From contig JAPKAY010000007.1 in NCBI GenBank assembly GCA_028825045.1, positions 1 to 64,000 of the forward strand: DNA of 64,000 nucleotides, written 5' to 3'. The DNA comes from Halioglobus sp. (GTDB lineage: Bacteria > Pseudomonadota > Gammaproteobacteria > Pseudomonadales > Halieaceae). Shown piece after piece: positions 1 through 8,840 of the stretch. The notes under the pieces are model-generated. The model was not told the DNA's origin. It did no database searches and saw only the letters and a list, made by a program, of their open reading frames with translations. Within the stretch, counting starts at the first letter, position 1. Every line of letters starts with the position of its first letter. Both the position numbers and the translations under genes were made by a program.

Positions 1-112
1 GCTGAGGTGTGGCCGGTTGGTGTTGCACCGCGGCCGCTAATGGCGACGCCAGCAGGAATCCCAGTGCAGCTACCCAACCAAGCATTGCCATTTTTGGAGT
101 GAACCTTTTCAT
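1..112 (-). CDS. Partial CDS: N-terminus of an exported protein
   Basis: An ATG at 110-112 on the minus strand opens a frame without stops to the left edge, giving 37 residues. They begin MKRFTPKMAM, continue with a hydrophobic stretch (about residues 9-24) and end in an Ala-rich cleavage-like site (LAAA), which is a typical Sec signal peptide. A GGAG Shine-Dalgarno lies a few bases before the ATG. Everything after residue 37 is outside the window, so the mature protein cannot be identified. It lies beyond the SRPBCC-SDR gene in the same orientation, separated by about 225 bp in which I see no gene. Confidence 0.6.
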   Translation of the reverse strand, partial: MKRFTPKMAMLGWVAALGFLLASPLAAAVQHQPATPQ

Positions 113-337
113 CGCTTCTCCTACTCCACTGTCGCGGCGAGACCGCGCTGACAGCTTGTGCACATTTGCGTTCCAGTGGGTGTCTCTGGAACGCAACACT
201 GTCACTATAGTAGCGTAGAAAATCTAACAGGTTGCATACCTATTAGAATGACTTATTCGGCGAGAAATCGATGATAAATTAGTTGGCTACGATTGGGTTG
301 TGCGTTCTTTACTAGGGTTTTAGCGGACGTTCGGCAT

Positions 338-1765
338 TCAGGTTTTGGCGCTGCGCATCGAAAGTACGGGCACCTGAAATTGCTGCAGGAAGTCGACGAG
401 CTTTTGCCGCTCTTCTCCACTCGCTCTGGTTGAACCCAACAGGTGAATGGGTCGGCTCTCCCGATCAAGAAACAGTTTTCCGCTAGCACTAGCGGCCTCT
501 GTGGCCATCGCCAACCAAACAATAGTGTCTGCTCCCTCTGCCGATGAGCGCAGGACACTCTTCGTCAGCCTCCGGAATTGTGGTAAAGCCTCTTGCACGC
601 CGGGCGTATCCGCCCACCCTGGATGCATCGCGTTAACAACAATCCCCTCGTCGCGCCACTCTGCAGCCCACTCCTGTGTGAGCGCCATTAGCGCGCGTTT
701 CTGTTTTGCATAGGCAGTACTGCCAGAATATTCCGCCCCCTGGGGAACAATCAAACTGTCCACCTCCAGCTTCTGGCTGTACATACCCCCGGAAACCACA
801 TTGATTACGCGGGCTGCCTGCGTCTTGGCCAACAGCGGCTTGAGTCCCAGCGTCAGGCGATAGGGACTGAGCAACAAGAGTGCAAAGCTCTTCTCCAGTC
901 CCTCGGCGGACTCAGCCCTGGGGTTGAACAGCGCACCGGCATTATTGATCAACACGTCGATGGGCTTGCGGCGTTTTTTGAATTTCGCCACCAGCGCATC
1001 GACATCAGCCATAAGGCCTAAATCGGCCAGTTCATAGCGTATGTCAGAATTTCCCGTCTCACGCTGCAATTGCTCGACGGTCTCTTCAGCCTTCTGGCGA
1101 TTGCGCATTACCAGGGTCAGACTAACGCCGCGCCGAGCCAGAGCCTGCGCCGAGGCGTAGCCAATACCGGAAGAGGCACCGGTAATGACCATATGCTTGT
1201 TCTTTACAGAGGCTGACATGGGATTGAATCGTTTGCGACCCAACACGTAGCCCAGACGAGAGAACAGTGACACACCTGGCAGCACCATTCGGTCGGCCCT
1301 TCGAATGAAGGTCGAGGTCTGTTGCAGTGGGAAATTATCTTCAAGCGCAAGTCGCAGTCCTGCCACCGATTCTCTGCCCATGTTCTCAAGGCCTTTCGCA
1401 GACAGAGCGGCAATGGGTGCTATCCACGGCTTAAAAGAAAATTCTGCCTGGTAATCTATATGCGTGCCCGTTGCGGATGGTGAAAACGAGATGACATCTC
1501 TAACCTCAAAAAACCTGCTTGTCCCGAGCAGTTCTATGCACTGGTTCGGTTCCAGCTTCTGAACCGCATAAAGTAGGGTCACACTGCCGACCGGTAGCGC
1601 ACATATCACCTCGAACTGGGTACCCACGCGGATCTCGCCGGGTGTCAATTTACACGCGGAGATCGCCGTGGCATCCCACTCCGCCGTGGTGGTAAAATCA
1701 CTAACGTAATCAAAGACTTCTTCAAGCGATCTATTTACATCCACGGCTTCGCGCAACACAGTCAT
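338..1765 (-). CDS. SRPBCC-SDR fusion protein (short-chain dehydrogenase with N-terminal lipid-binding-like domain)
   Basis: The protein has 475 residues. Residues 1-150 resemble a polyketide cyclase/SRPBCC hydrophobic-ligand fold. Residues 185-475 form a short-chain dehydrogenase with the cofactor motif TGASSGIG at 195-202, NNAG at 274-277, a catalytic Ser near 325 and Tyr352/Lys356. The SDR part resembles DHRS-12-like reductases. The fusion suggests the N-terminal domain presents a lipid or other hydrophobic substrate to the reductase, which is inference. It lies downstream of the photolyase operon but has its own TGATCC-type promoter, so it probably belongs to the same sigma/ChrR regulon. 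The ATG has no Shine-Dalgarno and sits only 12 nt from the predicted -10 box, so the transcript may be nearly leaderless. Confidence 0.88.
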   Translation of the reverse strand: MTVLREAVDVNRSLEEVFDYVSDFTTTAEWDATAISACKLTPGEIRVGTQFEVICALPVGSVTLLYAVQKLEPNQCIELLGTSRFFEVRDVISFSPSATGTHIDYQAEFSFKPWIAPIAALSAKGLENMGRESVAGLRLALEDNFPLQQTSTFIRRADRMVLPGVSLFSRLGYVLGRKRFNPMSASVKNKHMVITGASSGIGYASAQALARRGVSLTLVMRNRQKAEETVEQLQRETGNSDIRYELADLGLMADVDALVAKFKKRRKPIDVLINNAGALFNPRAESAEGLEKSFALLLLSPYRLTLGLKPLLAKTQAARVINVVSGGMYSQKLEVDSLIVPQGAEYSGSTAYAKQKRALMALTQEWAAEWRDEGIVVNAMHPGWADTPGVQEALPQFRRLTKSVLRSSAEGADTIVWLAMATEAASASGKLFLDRESRPIHLLGSTRASGEERQKLVDFLQQFQVPVLSMRSAKT

Positions 1766-1777
1766 AGGGTTTATTTC

Positions 1778-1806
1778 GTTTTAATTAGTGAGAAAGATAC
1801 GGATCA
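1778..1806 (-). promoter_or_regulatory. ECF-type (RpoE/ChrR group) promoter for the SRPBCC-SDR gene
   Basis: On the minus strand TGATCC (1801-1806) is followed after exactly 17 nt by TAAAAC (1778-1783). TGATCC is the -35 element known for the sigma factors paired with ChrR. The same hexamer occurs upstream of the sigma gene and of the divergent operon in this window. The start codon is 12 nt beyond the -10 box. Confidence 0.65.
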
Positions 1807-1878
1807 TAGGGTGTTTTGGCTCACTCTCAATCGCGTCTCTTCGCAATCCACAGTGCGCGCATTGTGCAGAGTAATTCA

Positions 1879-3339
1879 TTACTGAGACCTGACCTCTGCA
1901 TACGCCGCCAGCGCAGAAGCCCTGGCACCAGCGTGATCGACAAGAGGGGCGGGATAGGTGTCACCGAGCATAACGCCTGCGCTGCTCAAGACATCGGCCG
2001 GAGCCGTCCAGGGTTGATGCAGATAGCGATCTGGCAGCGCAGCTAACTCAGGTAACCAGCACCTGATATATTCGCCTGCCTTATCAAACCTCTGCGCCTG
2101 CAGCGTGGGATTGAATATTCTGAAGTACGGGGCTGCATCTGCCCCGCTGCCGGCCACCCATTGCCAGCCACAGCTGTTGTTCGCCAAATCTGCATCCACC
2201 AGCGTGTCCCAAAACCATCTCTGACCTGCTCTCCAGTCAACTAGAAGATGTTTACACAGGAATGATGCCGCCACCATTCGCACTCGATTGTGCATATATC
2301 CCGTTTGCCAAAGCTCTCGCATGCCTGCATCAACAAACGGATAACCGGTTTTACCCTGTTGCCAGGCGCGTAAATGAACAGCACTGCCGACCCAGGGAAA
2401 TGCGGCAAAATCCGCTTTAAAAGCCTGTTCCGGCAGCGATGGAAAATGAAACAGAAGATGATGGGAAAACTCACGCCAACCTAGTTCACTGAGAAACTTC
2501 TCCGTCTCATTCTCCACTGTGGGGTTGGCAGTACCGGCCTGCTGTGCAGCCCGAAAGACGCGGGCGGGTGAAATTTCGCCAAAGTGTAGGTGTGGCGATA
2601 AGCCAGACGTGGCATTACGGGCGGGGAAATTTCTACCTTTGTCGTAGTCTGCAACCGCGCCGCGCAGAAACCGGCCCAGTTTATCCAACGCACCACGCTC
2701 ACCTGGCTGCCACCGGTCCTCCCAGGAGTTCGCCCAATCGGGATCACAGGGCAGCAACGCCCAATCACCCAACTGATCTGTTGGTTCCGAGGTTTTGGGC
2801 CACTTGCCAAGCCTGACTGCAGGAGGTGATTCAAAGGCAACACTCAGTTGTCGGCATTTTCGCCAGAATGGCGTGAACACTTTAAACGGCAGACCCGCCA
2901 GATTCTTTATCGTATCTGGCTCCCACAACAGGGAGCCAGAAAAACGCTTCAAGGTCACTCCCTGTTCGGTGAGAGAAGCGAACAGTTCGTCCTCCAACTG
3001 TCTCGCCCAGGGCTCATACTGCCGGGAACAAAAGATCAGATCCGCACCGGTATCTTCTGCCAACTGCGCGAGAACCGTCGCCGGTGCGCCTCGCGCCAGC
3101 ATCAGTTGACCGCCCCGCTCCTCAATATCGCCTGCCAGGCTAGACAGACTGTGGTGCAACCACCAGCGACTGGCACCACCCGGGCGCCAGTCGGCAGGAC
3201 TTTGATCGTCGAGAATGTAACAGGCTAACACCGGCCGCCCTGTCGCCACAGCGGCACTGAGGCCCGGCAGATCATGCAGTCTGAGATCCTGGCGAAACCA
3301 GTAAATTATTGGACTCTTCACGGCAGGGGCATTACTCAC
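1879..3339 (-). CDS. phrB: Deoxyribodipyrimidine photolyase (class I, cryptochrome/photolyase family)
   Basis: This 486-residue protein repairs cyclobutane pyrimidine dimers in DNA using FAD and light. The N-terminus carries the photolyase alpha/beta signature WFRQDLRLHD (about residues 14-23). The C-terminal FAD domain has GYPFVDAGMREL, TGYMHNRVRM and the stretch from WRAGQRWFW to ANNSCGWQW. Length and motifs fit class I CPD photolyases, although a cryptochrome-like role cannot be excluded. The start is a GTG placed directly after the TAA of the DUF2878 gene, which suggests translational coupling. It is the last gene of the operon that starts at 8013. Its presence with FolE fits supply of a pterin/folate antenna. 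Confidence 0.95.
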   Translation of the reverse strand: MSNAPAVKSPIIYWFRQDLRLHDLPGLSAAVATGRPVLACYILDDQSPADWRPGGASRWWLHHSLSSLAGDIEERGGQLMLARGAPATVLAQLAEDTGADLIFCSRQYEPWARQLEDELFASLTEQGVTLKRFSGSLLWEPDTIKNLAGLPFKVFTPFWRKCRQLSVAFESPPAVRLGKWPKTSEPTDQLGDWALLPCDPDWANSWEDRWQPGERGALDKLGRFLRGAVADYDKGRNFPARNATSGLSPHLHFGEISPARVFRAAQQAGTANPTVENETEKFLSELGWREFSHHLLFHFPSLPEQAFKADFAAFPWVGSAVHLRAWQQGKTGYPFVDAGMRELWQTGYMHNRVRMVAASFLCKHLLVDWRAGQRWFWDTLVDADLANNSCGWQWVAGSGADAAPYFRIFNPTLQAQRFDKAGEYIRCWLPELAALPDRYLHQPWTAPADVLSSAGVMLGDTYPAPLVDHAGARASALAAYAEVRSQ

Positions 3340-3918
3340 TTAATCAAAGGCTCGGCGATCCGCCAGCTCCGAGGTCTGCTGCAGATCTCCGGGGCTGTCA
3401 AAACGGATTGATAACTTCAGCAACAACGGAAAAATAATCGACCACAGCAATCCGATAAGTACCGGCCCCCAGAACGGCGAACCAAAATCAATCACGGAAA
3501 GCCGCACGCCCGCGACATACGACAAGGTGCCACCCACTGCACCCAGGGCCGCTGCGAAATACAGCCTTGTCCGAAACGGCTTAAAGGCATGCAAAAGGGT
3601 CGTTGCAAAAACAGGCCACAAGCAGGTCAACCAGAGCGGCGCCGTGGCTGCGGCCCCCTCCAGGTTGAAAAGACCGGCCAAAAATAGTAGTTGATCCAAA
3701 ACCCCACCCATTGCTGTCACCGCCGCTATCAGCAGTAATTCCGATTTGCCATTCCCAATGACAGCAAAATGGACCAGCAGGTACACCGCAACAATAACGG
3801 GTGCAATAATGGATGATTGAGTCATCAAAATGGCCAACCAGCTCAGGTTGAATAACACGCCATTGATGACCTTGGAGGGGCCAGGCCCCGGGCGGTAGCG
3901 CGTTTGGAATAGACTCAT
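3340..3918 (-). CDS. DUF2878-family integral membrane protein
   Basis: The protein has 192 residues with five or six hydrophobic segments, at about 19-55 (probably two helices), 60-84, 95-112, 118-138 and 150-170. It matches the DUF2878 pattern, a small inner-membrane family of unknown biochemical role that often sits next to photolyase, cfa and DUF1365 genes. It lies 46 bp downstream of folE and its stop codon abuts the photolyase GTG start, so it belongs to the same transcript. I cannot assign an activity. The context suggests a membrane role in the response to singlet oxygen. Confidence 0.8.
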   Translation of the reverse strand: MSLFQTRYRPGPGPSKVINGVLFNLSWLAILMTQSSIIAPVIVAVYLLVHFAVIGNGKSELLLIAAVTAMGGVLDQLLFLAGLFNLEGAAATAPLWLTCLWPVFATTLLHAFKPFRTRLYFAAALGAVGGTLSYVAGVRLSVIDFGSPFWGPVLIGLLWSIIFPLLLKLSIRFDSPGDLQQTSELADRRAFD

Positions 3919-3964
3919 TACTACCTACTTACACAGCAACTCAAAAATGGCGAGGACTTATACT

Positions 3965-4645
3965 TCACGACAGAAACTCACCCCGGGTGCGCGCATCTAA
4001 CTTGAACTGGCCACCCAGCGCCGTGGTGCGAGTCCGAGAATTGGCATCCATAACACCCCTGGCTTTAACGCAATAATGGACGGCATCGATAGCAACGGCG
4101 ACATCATCCGTTTCCAGTAACGTCTGCAGTGCCACCAGAACCTGCTGCGTCAACCGCTCCTGCACCTGCGGTCGCTGAGCAAAGAACCTGACAATACGAT
4201 TGACCTTGGACAACCCGATAATTTTGCCAGCCGGAATGTAGCCCACACTGGCTACGCCGTCGATGGTGACGAAATGGTGTTCGCAGGTACTCACTACCGA
4301 GATTCCTTCGATCCGCACCATTTCCTCCACCTGCATTTTGTTAGCGATGGAGGTGGCTTTAGGGAAACGTGCGTAGTCCAGGCCAGAAAATATCTCGTCA
4401 ACATACATTCTGGAAATTCGTTCGGGCGTATCGCGCAAACTGTCGTCCGTGAGGTCCAGCCCAAGTGTCCGCGCGATATCGGAAAATGATGCTTGGATAC
4501 GTTCGAATTTCTGGTCCCGGCTGAGCCCATTGTCGACGAGGGGAGTCTCCAGCCCTCGCGCAATCAACACATCGCGTACTTTTCTGGCATCTTCGGAAAT
4601 CATTGGCGCGGAAGCTACCATAGCTGTCATCAGAGCTGTTTCCAT
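3965..4645 (-). CDS. folE: GTP cyclohydrolase I (FolE type IA)
   Basis: FolE converts GTP to 7,8-dihydroneopterin triphosphate, the first step of folate and pterin synthesis. Zinc ligands are visible in TCEHHF and HYCVKARG, and [12 protein letters not shown] closely follows the E. coli enzyme. The frame is open back to a GTG at 4672, which has no ribosome site. I chose the ATG at 4645, which has GAG about 10 nt upstream and gives 226 residues, near the E. coli length of 222; an ATG at 4603 is also possible. In this stress operon it may supply methenyltetrahydrofolate or a related pterin for the photolyase antenna, which is inference. Confidence 0.95.
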   Translation of the reverse strand: METALMTAMVASAPMISEDARKVRDVLIARGLETPLVDNGLSRDQKFERIQASFSDIARTLGLDLTDDSLRDTPERISRMYVDEIFSGLDYARFPKATSIANKMQVEEMVRIEGISVVSTCEHHFVTIDGVASVGYIPAGKIIGLSKVNRIVRFFAQRPQVQERLTQQVLVALQTLLETDDVAVAIDAVHYCVKARGVMDANSRTRTTALGGQFKLDARTRGEFLS

Positions 4646-4737
4646 AATTGCTTTCTCGTTGTCTGCACTCACAATAATTACGCGGCCAGTCGATCTTCAG
4701 ATCTGTGCCGCGGCATTTTTCCTGGCAAACGCTGGCG

Positions 4738-5997
4738 TTAGCAAGCCGATCGATAGCCAGGCTTGGCAAACGCAAGCTGCACCGTGCTGATAATGCGCTC
4801 CCTAAATCCACCTTCGCAATAGCACAGATAGAATTCCCACATCCGCACAAACTCTTCGTTGAAACCCATGTCGCGCACGGCATCGATATTGGCCAGGAAG
4901 CGCTGCCGCCAGTGCGCGAGTGTTTCAGCGTAATCGACGGTTATGTCACGCAAGTGCACAATCTGCATATCGGAATCGTTGGCAATATGGTCCGCTATCA
5001 CCGCCATCGAGGGCAGGCAACCACCCGGAAAAATATAGCGCTTAATAAAATCAACGGAATCTCGCGCGGCCGCATAGCGCTGGTCGGCCACAGTAATAGC
5101 CTGAATGACCATCTTACCCTCATCCTTAAGGAGCCCTGCGCACATCTGAAAATAGTTCTGATAGAACTCGTGACCCACCGCTTCAATCATCTCAATAGAC
5201 ACCAACTTGTCGTACTGCCCTTCGAGGTTGCGATAGTCTTCACACAGCAGCGTGATCCTGTCTTCCAGACCCTGTTCCTTAACCCGGGCACAGGCGAATT
5301 CGTACTGTTCTGCTGATATCGTCGTCGTAGTTACTCGGCAGCCATAGTGCTTGGCTGCGTGAATCGCCATGCCGCCCCACCCAGTACCAATTTCAAGGAG
5401 GTGATCCTGAGGCTGCAATTCAAGCTGGCGGCAGAGCTCATCTAGCTTCGCCTCCGACGCTGCCTCCAGGCTCATTGTGCTATCGCTGAACACTGCCGAG
5501 GAATACATCATAGTGGGATCCAGAAACAGCTCGAAAAATGCATTGCCAAGATCGTAGTGCGCCGCGATGTTCTCCCGAGAGCCCTTGCGCGTATTTCGGT
5601 TGAACCGATGGGCCATCTTCAGCGCCAGCTTCACGGGCCAGGATTGCCCTTCTTCAAAGCGCTCCAGCAGAACCAGGTTGGCACTGAACAGGCGTGTTAC
5701 CTGCACCGGATCAGGCGACGACCAATGCCCTTTGATATAGGCCTCACCGGAGCCAATCGAACCACCAGCCAGCATTGCTCCAAACAGAGCAGGATCGTGG
5801 ACATGGACTTCGGCTTCAGGCTCATGCGCCTGGCCAACGGTGCCAAAATGATGCCGCTGAGGCCCCTCGTGCAGGGTAAGCGAGCCCACCTCAAGCTTGC
5901 TCAGCAGCCGGAAAACGGCTTCCCTGGCGAGCTTCTCACCCATCCTTGCGCTGCGCGCCTGGGGCAAGCGTAATGCGCCTATGCTGACTTCATTCAT
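4738..5997 (-). CDS. cfa: Cyclopropane-fatty-acyl-phospholipid synthase family methyltransferase
   Basis: This 419-residue SAM-dependent enzyme modifies double bonds of membrane phospholipid acyl chains by methylene or methyl transfer. The SAM site is LEIGTGWGG (201-209). The conserved IFPGGCLPS, with Cys327, corresponds to the E. coli Cfa motif. In ChrR regulons such enzymes act on unsaturated acyl chains during singlet oxygen stress, and some members make methylated or furan-type chains rather than cyclopropanes, so the exact product is open. Its start overlaps the end of the DUF1365 gene by 8 nt, showing tight coupling. Confidence 0.93.
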   Translation of the reverse strand: MNEVSIGALRLPQARSARMGEKLAREAVFRLLSKLEVGSLTLHEGPQRHHFGTVGQAHEPEAEVHVHDPALFGAMLAGGSIGSGEAYIKGHWSSPDPVQVTRLFSANLVLLERFEEGQSWPVKLALKMAHRFNRNTRKGSRENIAAHYDLGNAFFELFLDPTMMYSSAVFSDSTMSLEAASEAKLDELCRQLELQPQDHLLEIGTGWGGMAIHAAKHYGCRVTTTTISAEQYEFACARVKEQGLEDRITLLCEDYRNLEGQYDKLVSIEMIEAVGHEFYQNYFQMCAGLLKDEGKMVIQAITVADQRYAAARDSVDFIKRYIFPGGCLPSMAVIADHIANDSDMQIVHLRDITVDYAETLAHWRQRFLANIDAVRDMGFNEEFVRMWEFYLCYCEGGFRERIISTVQLAFAKPGYRSAC

Positions 5998-6754
5998 TGG
6001 GGGCTCCTATGGCATGGTTTTTTGGGTGGGTATGGACCGGCACACCCTTCAGGTATAGCCGGAGGGCCTGCCAGTAAATGGCGAGCCCCACTTTTGCTGT
6101 CATCAACGGGTAGCGCAGTAGCAGTTTATTGAGGTTGGCACTGGTCATCGGTTGTGCTGCCAGTGAAAGCGTGGCGTCGAACACACTCTCACCGTCGGTA
6201 GTATTTTCCATATGTAAAACAAGCCTGCGGTCCGGCGTGTTACTGCGCCAGTGGTAACGCATTGCCATGGGGTTAAACGGCGAGACATGGAGCCGTTTAT
6301 CGAACTCAGTCTTGAGCCAGCGCCCCTCTACAGGGCCCGGCAGGACATAACTGTGGCGCTCGTTCCACGGCGTATTATTGACTTCCGCTACCACATATTC
6401 CAGACGTGTTTCCTCCTCGTTGAAACAGTAATAGCAGGCGATGGGGTTCATCACATAACCAAAATAACGTAGGTTTGCGAGCAGATAAATCGGGCCGGAA
6501 TGTGACGTACCTGTTTCTTCACGAATGCGGCGTCGCACCTCATCGGAGAGCGGCAAAGCCGGGTCCCCAAGAAAATCGCTACGCCTGAATTGGGCGGGAG
6601 CCGCTCCTTTGGCTGACCAAAAACGTGAGTTGGAGAAGATTTCGGGGAGCTCATCGAGGCACAAATAAGGCATTGCAACCTTGTACTGAAACTCATGCTC
6701 AATGGGGGAAACACGGCGGTGCCTGATTACACCCTCGTAAATTCGCGACTTCAC
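5990..6754 (-). CDS. DUF1365-family protein
   Basis: The protein has 254 residues and begins MKSRIYEGVIRHRR, typical of DUF1365. Other family landmarks are YVMNPIACYYC and EVNNTPWNERHSY. DUF1365 genes almost always sit between a flavin amine oxidoreductase-like gene and a cfa-like gene, as here. Its start overlaps the preceding gene by 4 nt (ATGA) and its end overlaps cfa. The biochemical activity is not known to me. A role in acyl-chain modification or in signalling to ChrR is a reasonable guess from context. Confidence 0.88.
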   Translation of the reverse strand: MKSRIYEGVIRHRRVSPIEHEFQYKVAMPYLCLDELPEIFSNSRFWSAKGAAPAQFRRSDFLGDPALPLSDEVRRRIREETGTSHSGPIYLLANLRYFGYVMNPIACYYCFNEEETRLEYVVAEVNNTPWNERHSYVLPGPVEGRWLKTEFDKRLHVSPFNPMAMRYHWRSNTPDRRLVLHMENTTDGESVFDATLSLAAQPMTSANLNKLLLRYPLMTAKVGLAIYWQALRLYLKGVPVHTHPKNHAIGAPNE

Positions 6755-8013
6755 GCAGCAGCCCGCGCCCGACTGGAAAGTGCATCGGCTACTCGTAGTG
6801 CGCTAACCACGCCATCTTCGTGGAAACCGTTGTGCCAGTATGCGCCGCAATACCAAGTGTTCGCAGCGCCGTTGATCTCATACCAGCGTCGCTGTGCTGC
6901 CAAGCCCTCTACGGAAAAAACCGGGTGATCGTACTGGAATTGGCCCAGAATTTTGTGCGGATTGATCGCAGCTGTATTGTTAAGGGTGACGCAAAACGTC
7001 TCCGGCGCGTGAAGACCCTGCAGAATATTCATATTGTAAGTTACTACCGCGCGATCGTCGCTCTGTCCCAATGTGTAATTCCAGCTAGACCAGGTCTTGG
7101 TATTTCGCGGCAGCAATCGAGTATCGGTATGCAAAACCACGTCGTTGGTCTGATAGGAAATCGCACCCAGTATGCGGCGCTCTGTGGGCGTGGGTTGATC
7201 AAGCAACGCCAGTGCCTGATCAGAATGGGTGGCAAATACCACCTGATCAAACGTCAGTCGCTGACCATCTGCCATGAACAATGTCACCCCCCGATCAACA
7301 GTTCTAACTACGCTTTCCACTGGGTTTCCGACGGAGATTCGCTCTGAAAACCGCGCGCAGAGGGGCTGCAGATACTCTCTGGAACCACCTTCGATTACGC
7401 GCCATTGCGGCCTGTCCTTAACCGACAGCAAGCCATGATTCTTAAAAAATAGCAAAAAGAAGCTCACTGGAAAATCAAGAATGGTAGCGCAGTCTGCTGA
7501 CCAGATTGCCGAGCCCATGGCAGCGAGGTAGTGCTGCACAAACTTCTCTCCATAGCCTTGACGCGCGAGATAAGAACCCAGTGTTTCGCTATCGTTGATA
7601 TTGCCGTTGTCAAGATCGGCCACAGATTCGCGATTGAAGCGCAGGATATCTCGCACCATGCCAAGAAAAGGCAATGACATGAGATTTCGACGCTGAGCGA
7701 ACAATGTGTCCAGGTTGGTCCCCGAGTATTCCAGGCCCGACTCCGGGTCCTTGACGCTGAAACCCATGGCTGTGGCCTTACTGCTGACGCCTAACTCGTC
7801 CATCAAAGCAATAAAGTTTGGGTAGGTCCTGTCATTAAACACGATGAACCCCGTATCGATCGCGTAGCGCCTGGTACCGAGTTGCACATCCACCGTCGCT
7901 GTGTGGCCACCTATTTTACGATTGCCTTCGTAAACCCACACCTCGTGGTCGGCGCTGAGGTAATGCGCGCAGGAAAGGCCGGATATACCTGAACCGATTA
8001 CAGCAATTTTCAT
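6751..8013 (-). CDS. FAD/NAD(P)-binding amine-oxidoreductase-like protein
   Basis: The chosen start is the ATG at 8013, which gives 420 residues beginning MKIAVIGSGISGLSCA, a classic Rossmann FAD motif directly at the N-terminus. The frame extends upstream to 8172, but that part crosses the promoter and has no family match, and an AAAGGA site precedes the 8013 ATG. A C-terminal FAD contact is suggested by YCGAYWHNGFHEDGV. It belongs to the predicted NAD/FAD-binding proteins found with DUF1365 and cfa, possibly an acyl-chain desaturase or saturase-like enzyme. It is the first gene of the leftward stress operon. Confidence 0.9.
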   Translation of the reverse strand: MKIAVIGSGISGLSCAHYLSADHEVWVYEGNRKIGGHTATVDVQLGTRRYAIDTGFIVFNDRTYPNFIALMDELGVSSKATAMGFSVKDPESGLEYSGTNLDTLFAQRRNLMSLPFLGMVRDILRFNRESVADLDNGNINDSETLGSYLARQGYGEKFVQHYLAAMGSAIWSADCATILDFPVSFFLLFFKNHGLLSVKDRPQWRVIEGGSREYLQPLCARFSERISVGNPVESVVRTVDRGVTLFMADGQRLTFDQVVFATHSDQALALLDQPTPTERRILGAISYQTNDVVLHTDTRLLPRNTKTWSSWNYTLGQSDDRAVVTYNMNILQGLHAPETFCVTLNNTAAINPHKILGQFQYDHPVFSVEGLAAQRRWYEINGAANTWYCGAYWHNGFHEDGVVSALRVADALSSRARAAA

Positions 8014-8066
8014 CCTTGTATTTCCTTTAAGCCCCGATTGTCCGCGCAGCTGTGTCCCATAACAAC

Positions 8067-8096
8067 CAATTACGTCGCAGAGGGAGTTCTGGATCA
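8067..8096 (-). promoter_or_regulatory. ECF-type promoter for the FAD-DUF1365-cfa-folE-DUF2878-phr operon
   Basis: On the minus strand TGATCC (8091-8096) is followed after 18 nt by TAATTG (8067-8072). This gives a leader of roughly 45 nt before the ATG at 8013. It uses the same -35 hexamer as the promoter of the divergent sigma gene and that of the SRPBCC-SDR gene. Confidence 0.55.
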
Positions 8097-8178
8097 GTGA
8101 AAGGCAAATTACACGCTTTGCGAGCGGCAATTTCACCCCCGCAAGCAGCCGGGCCCAAAGAAACCGGATCAAATCGGG

Positions 8179-8207
8179 TGATCCAGTTCCCGACTACCGC
8201 GTATACT
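8179..8207 (+). promoter_or_regulatory. ECF-type autoregulatory promoter for the sigma/chrR operon
   Basis: TGATCC (8179-8184) and TATACT (8202-8207) are separated by 17 nt. The predicted transcript starts about 15-20 nt before the sigma ATG at 8232. Autoregulation of the sigma-chrR operon through a TGATCC promoter is known for the Rhodobacter RpoE/ChrR pair. Confidence 0.65.
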
Positions 8208-8231
8208 AATGAAACCACAGTGGAAGAGAGC

Positions 8232-8840
8232 ATGTTGAGCGTGAAAAACAGTTCTGATGGCCAGGGCGGCTCGCCAGTCGATATAACCGGCAAACGCACT
8301 GATGAGTGGAGTGAATGCCTCACTCTGATTGCTCAAAATGAGGATCGGGCGGCTTTTACACGTCTCTTTCGTCACTTTGCGCCGTTAATGAAGGCCTTCG
8401 CACTGTCCGGCTCTACCCTATCGGCCAACCATGCCGATGAACTGGTGCAGGAGGTCATGCTTAAGGTCTGGCAAAAAGCAGGTGCTTTCAATCCGGACAA
8501 GGCCGCTGCAAGCACCTGGATTTATACCATCGCGCGAAACTGTCGCACCGACTTGTACCGGCGGCTGCAGAAATTCGACACCCCCCTGTCTGCCGAAGAT
8601 GTCAGCGACTCACAGGAAAGCGAGGAAGCGTTCATGCTGCTGCACCAGAAGCGCAGTCGGGACCGCATTAGCACGCTTATAAAAGACCTTCCCTCAGAAC
8701 AGGCCCATATCCTGACCAAAGTGTATATGGCCGGCAAGACGCATTCAGAAGTAGCCGCAGATCTAGACCTTCCCCTGGGTACCGTGAAGTCCCGCGTCCG
8801 CCTGGCGCTAAAGAAATTGGAGATTCAACTTGAACGATAA
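8232..8840 (+). CDS. ECF RNA polymerase sigma factor (RpoE/ChrR-associated group)
   Basis: The chosen ATG at 8232 has GGAAGAG just upstream and gives 202 residues. The frame is open back to 8052, but that extension covers the promoter. Region 2 is seen in DELVQEVMLKVWQKA and STWIYTIARN, and region 4 helix-turn-helix in EVAADLDLPLGTVKSR. It directs polymerase to stress genes and is held inactive by the ChrR protein encoded next to it, with which it overlaps by 11 nt. Its likely targets here are its own operon, the divergent operon and the SRPBCC-SDR gene. The family responds to singlet oxygen in phototrophs and many marine heterotrophs. Confidence 0.93.
   Translation: MLSVKNSSDGQGGSPVDITGKRTDEWSECLTLIAQNEDRAAFTRLFRHFAPLMKAFALSGSTLSANHADELVQEVMLKVWQKAGAFNPDKAAASTWIYTIARNCRTDLYRRLQKFDTPLSAEDVSDSQESEEAFMLLHQKRSRDRISTLIKDLPSEQAHILTKVYMAGKTHSEVAADLDLPLGTVKSRVRLALKKLEIQLER

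Noticed and set aside
4705..5316. 203-codon plus-strand frame antisense to cfa
   Set aside because: The minus-strand cfa match is complete with all motifs, so this frame is an antisense shadow.
8166..8171. A third TGATCC on the minus strand near the sigma promoter
   Set aside because: No -10 element lies at 16-18 nt, only a TGCTTG-like sequence.
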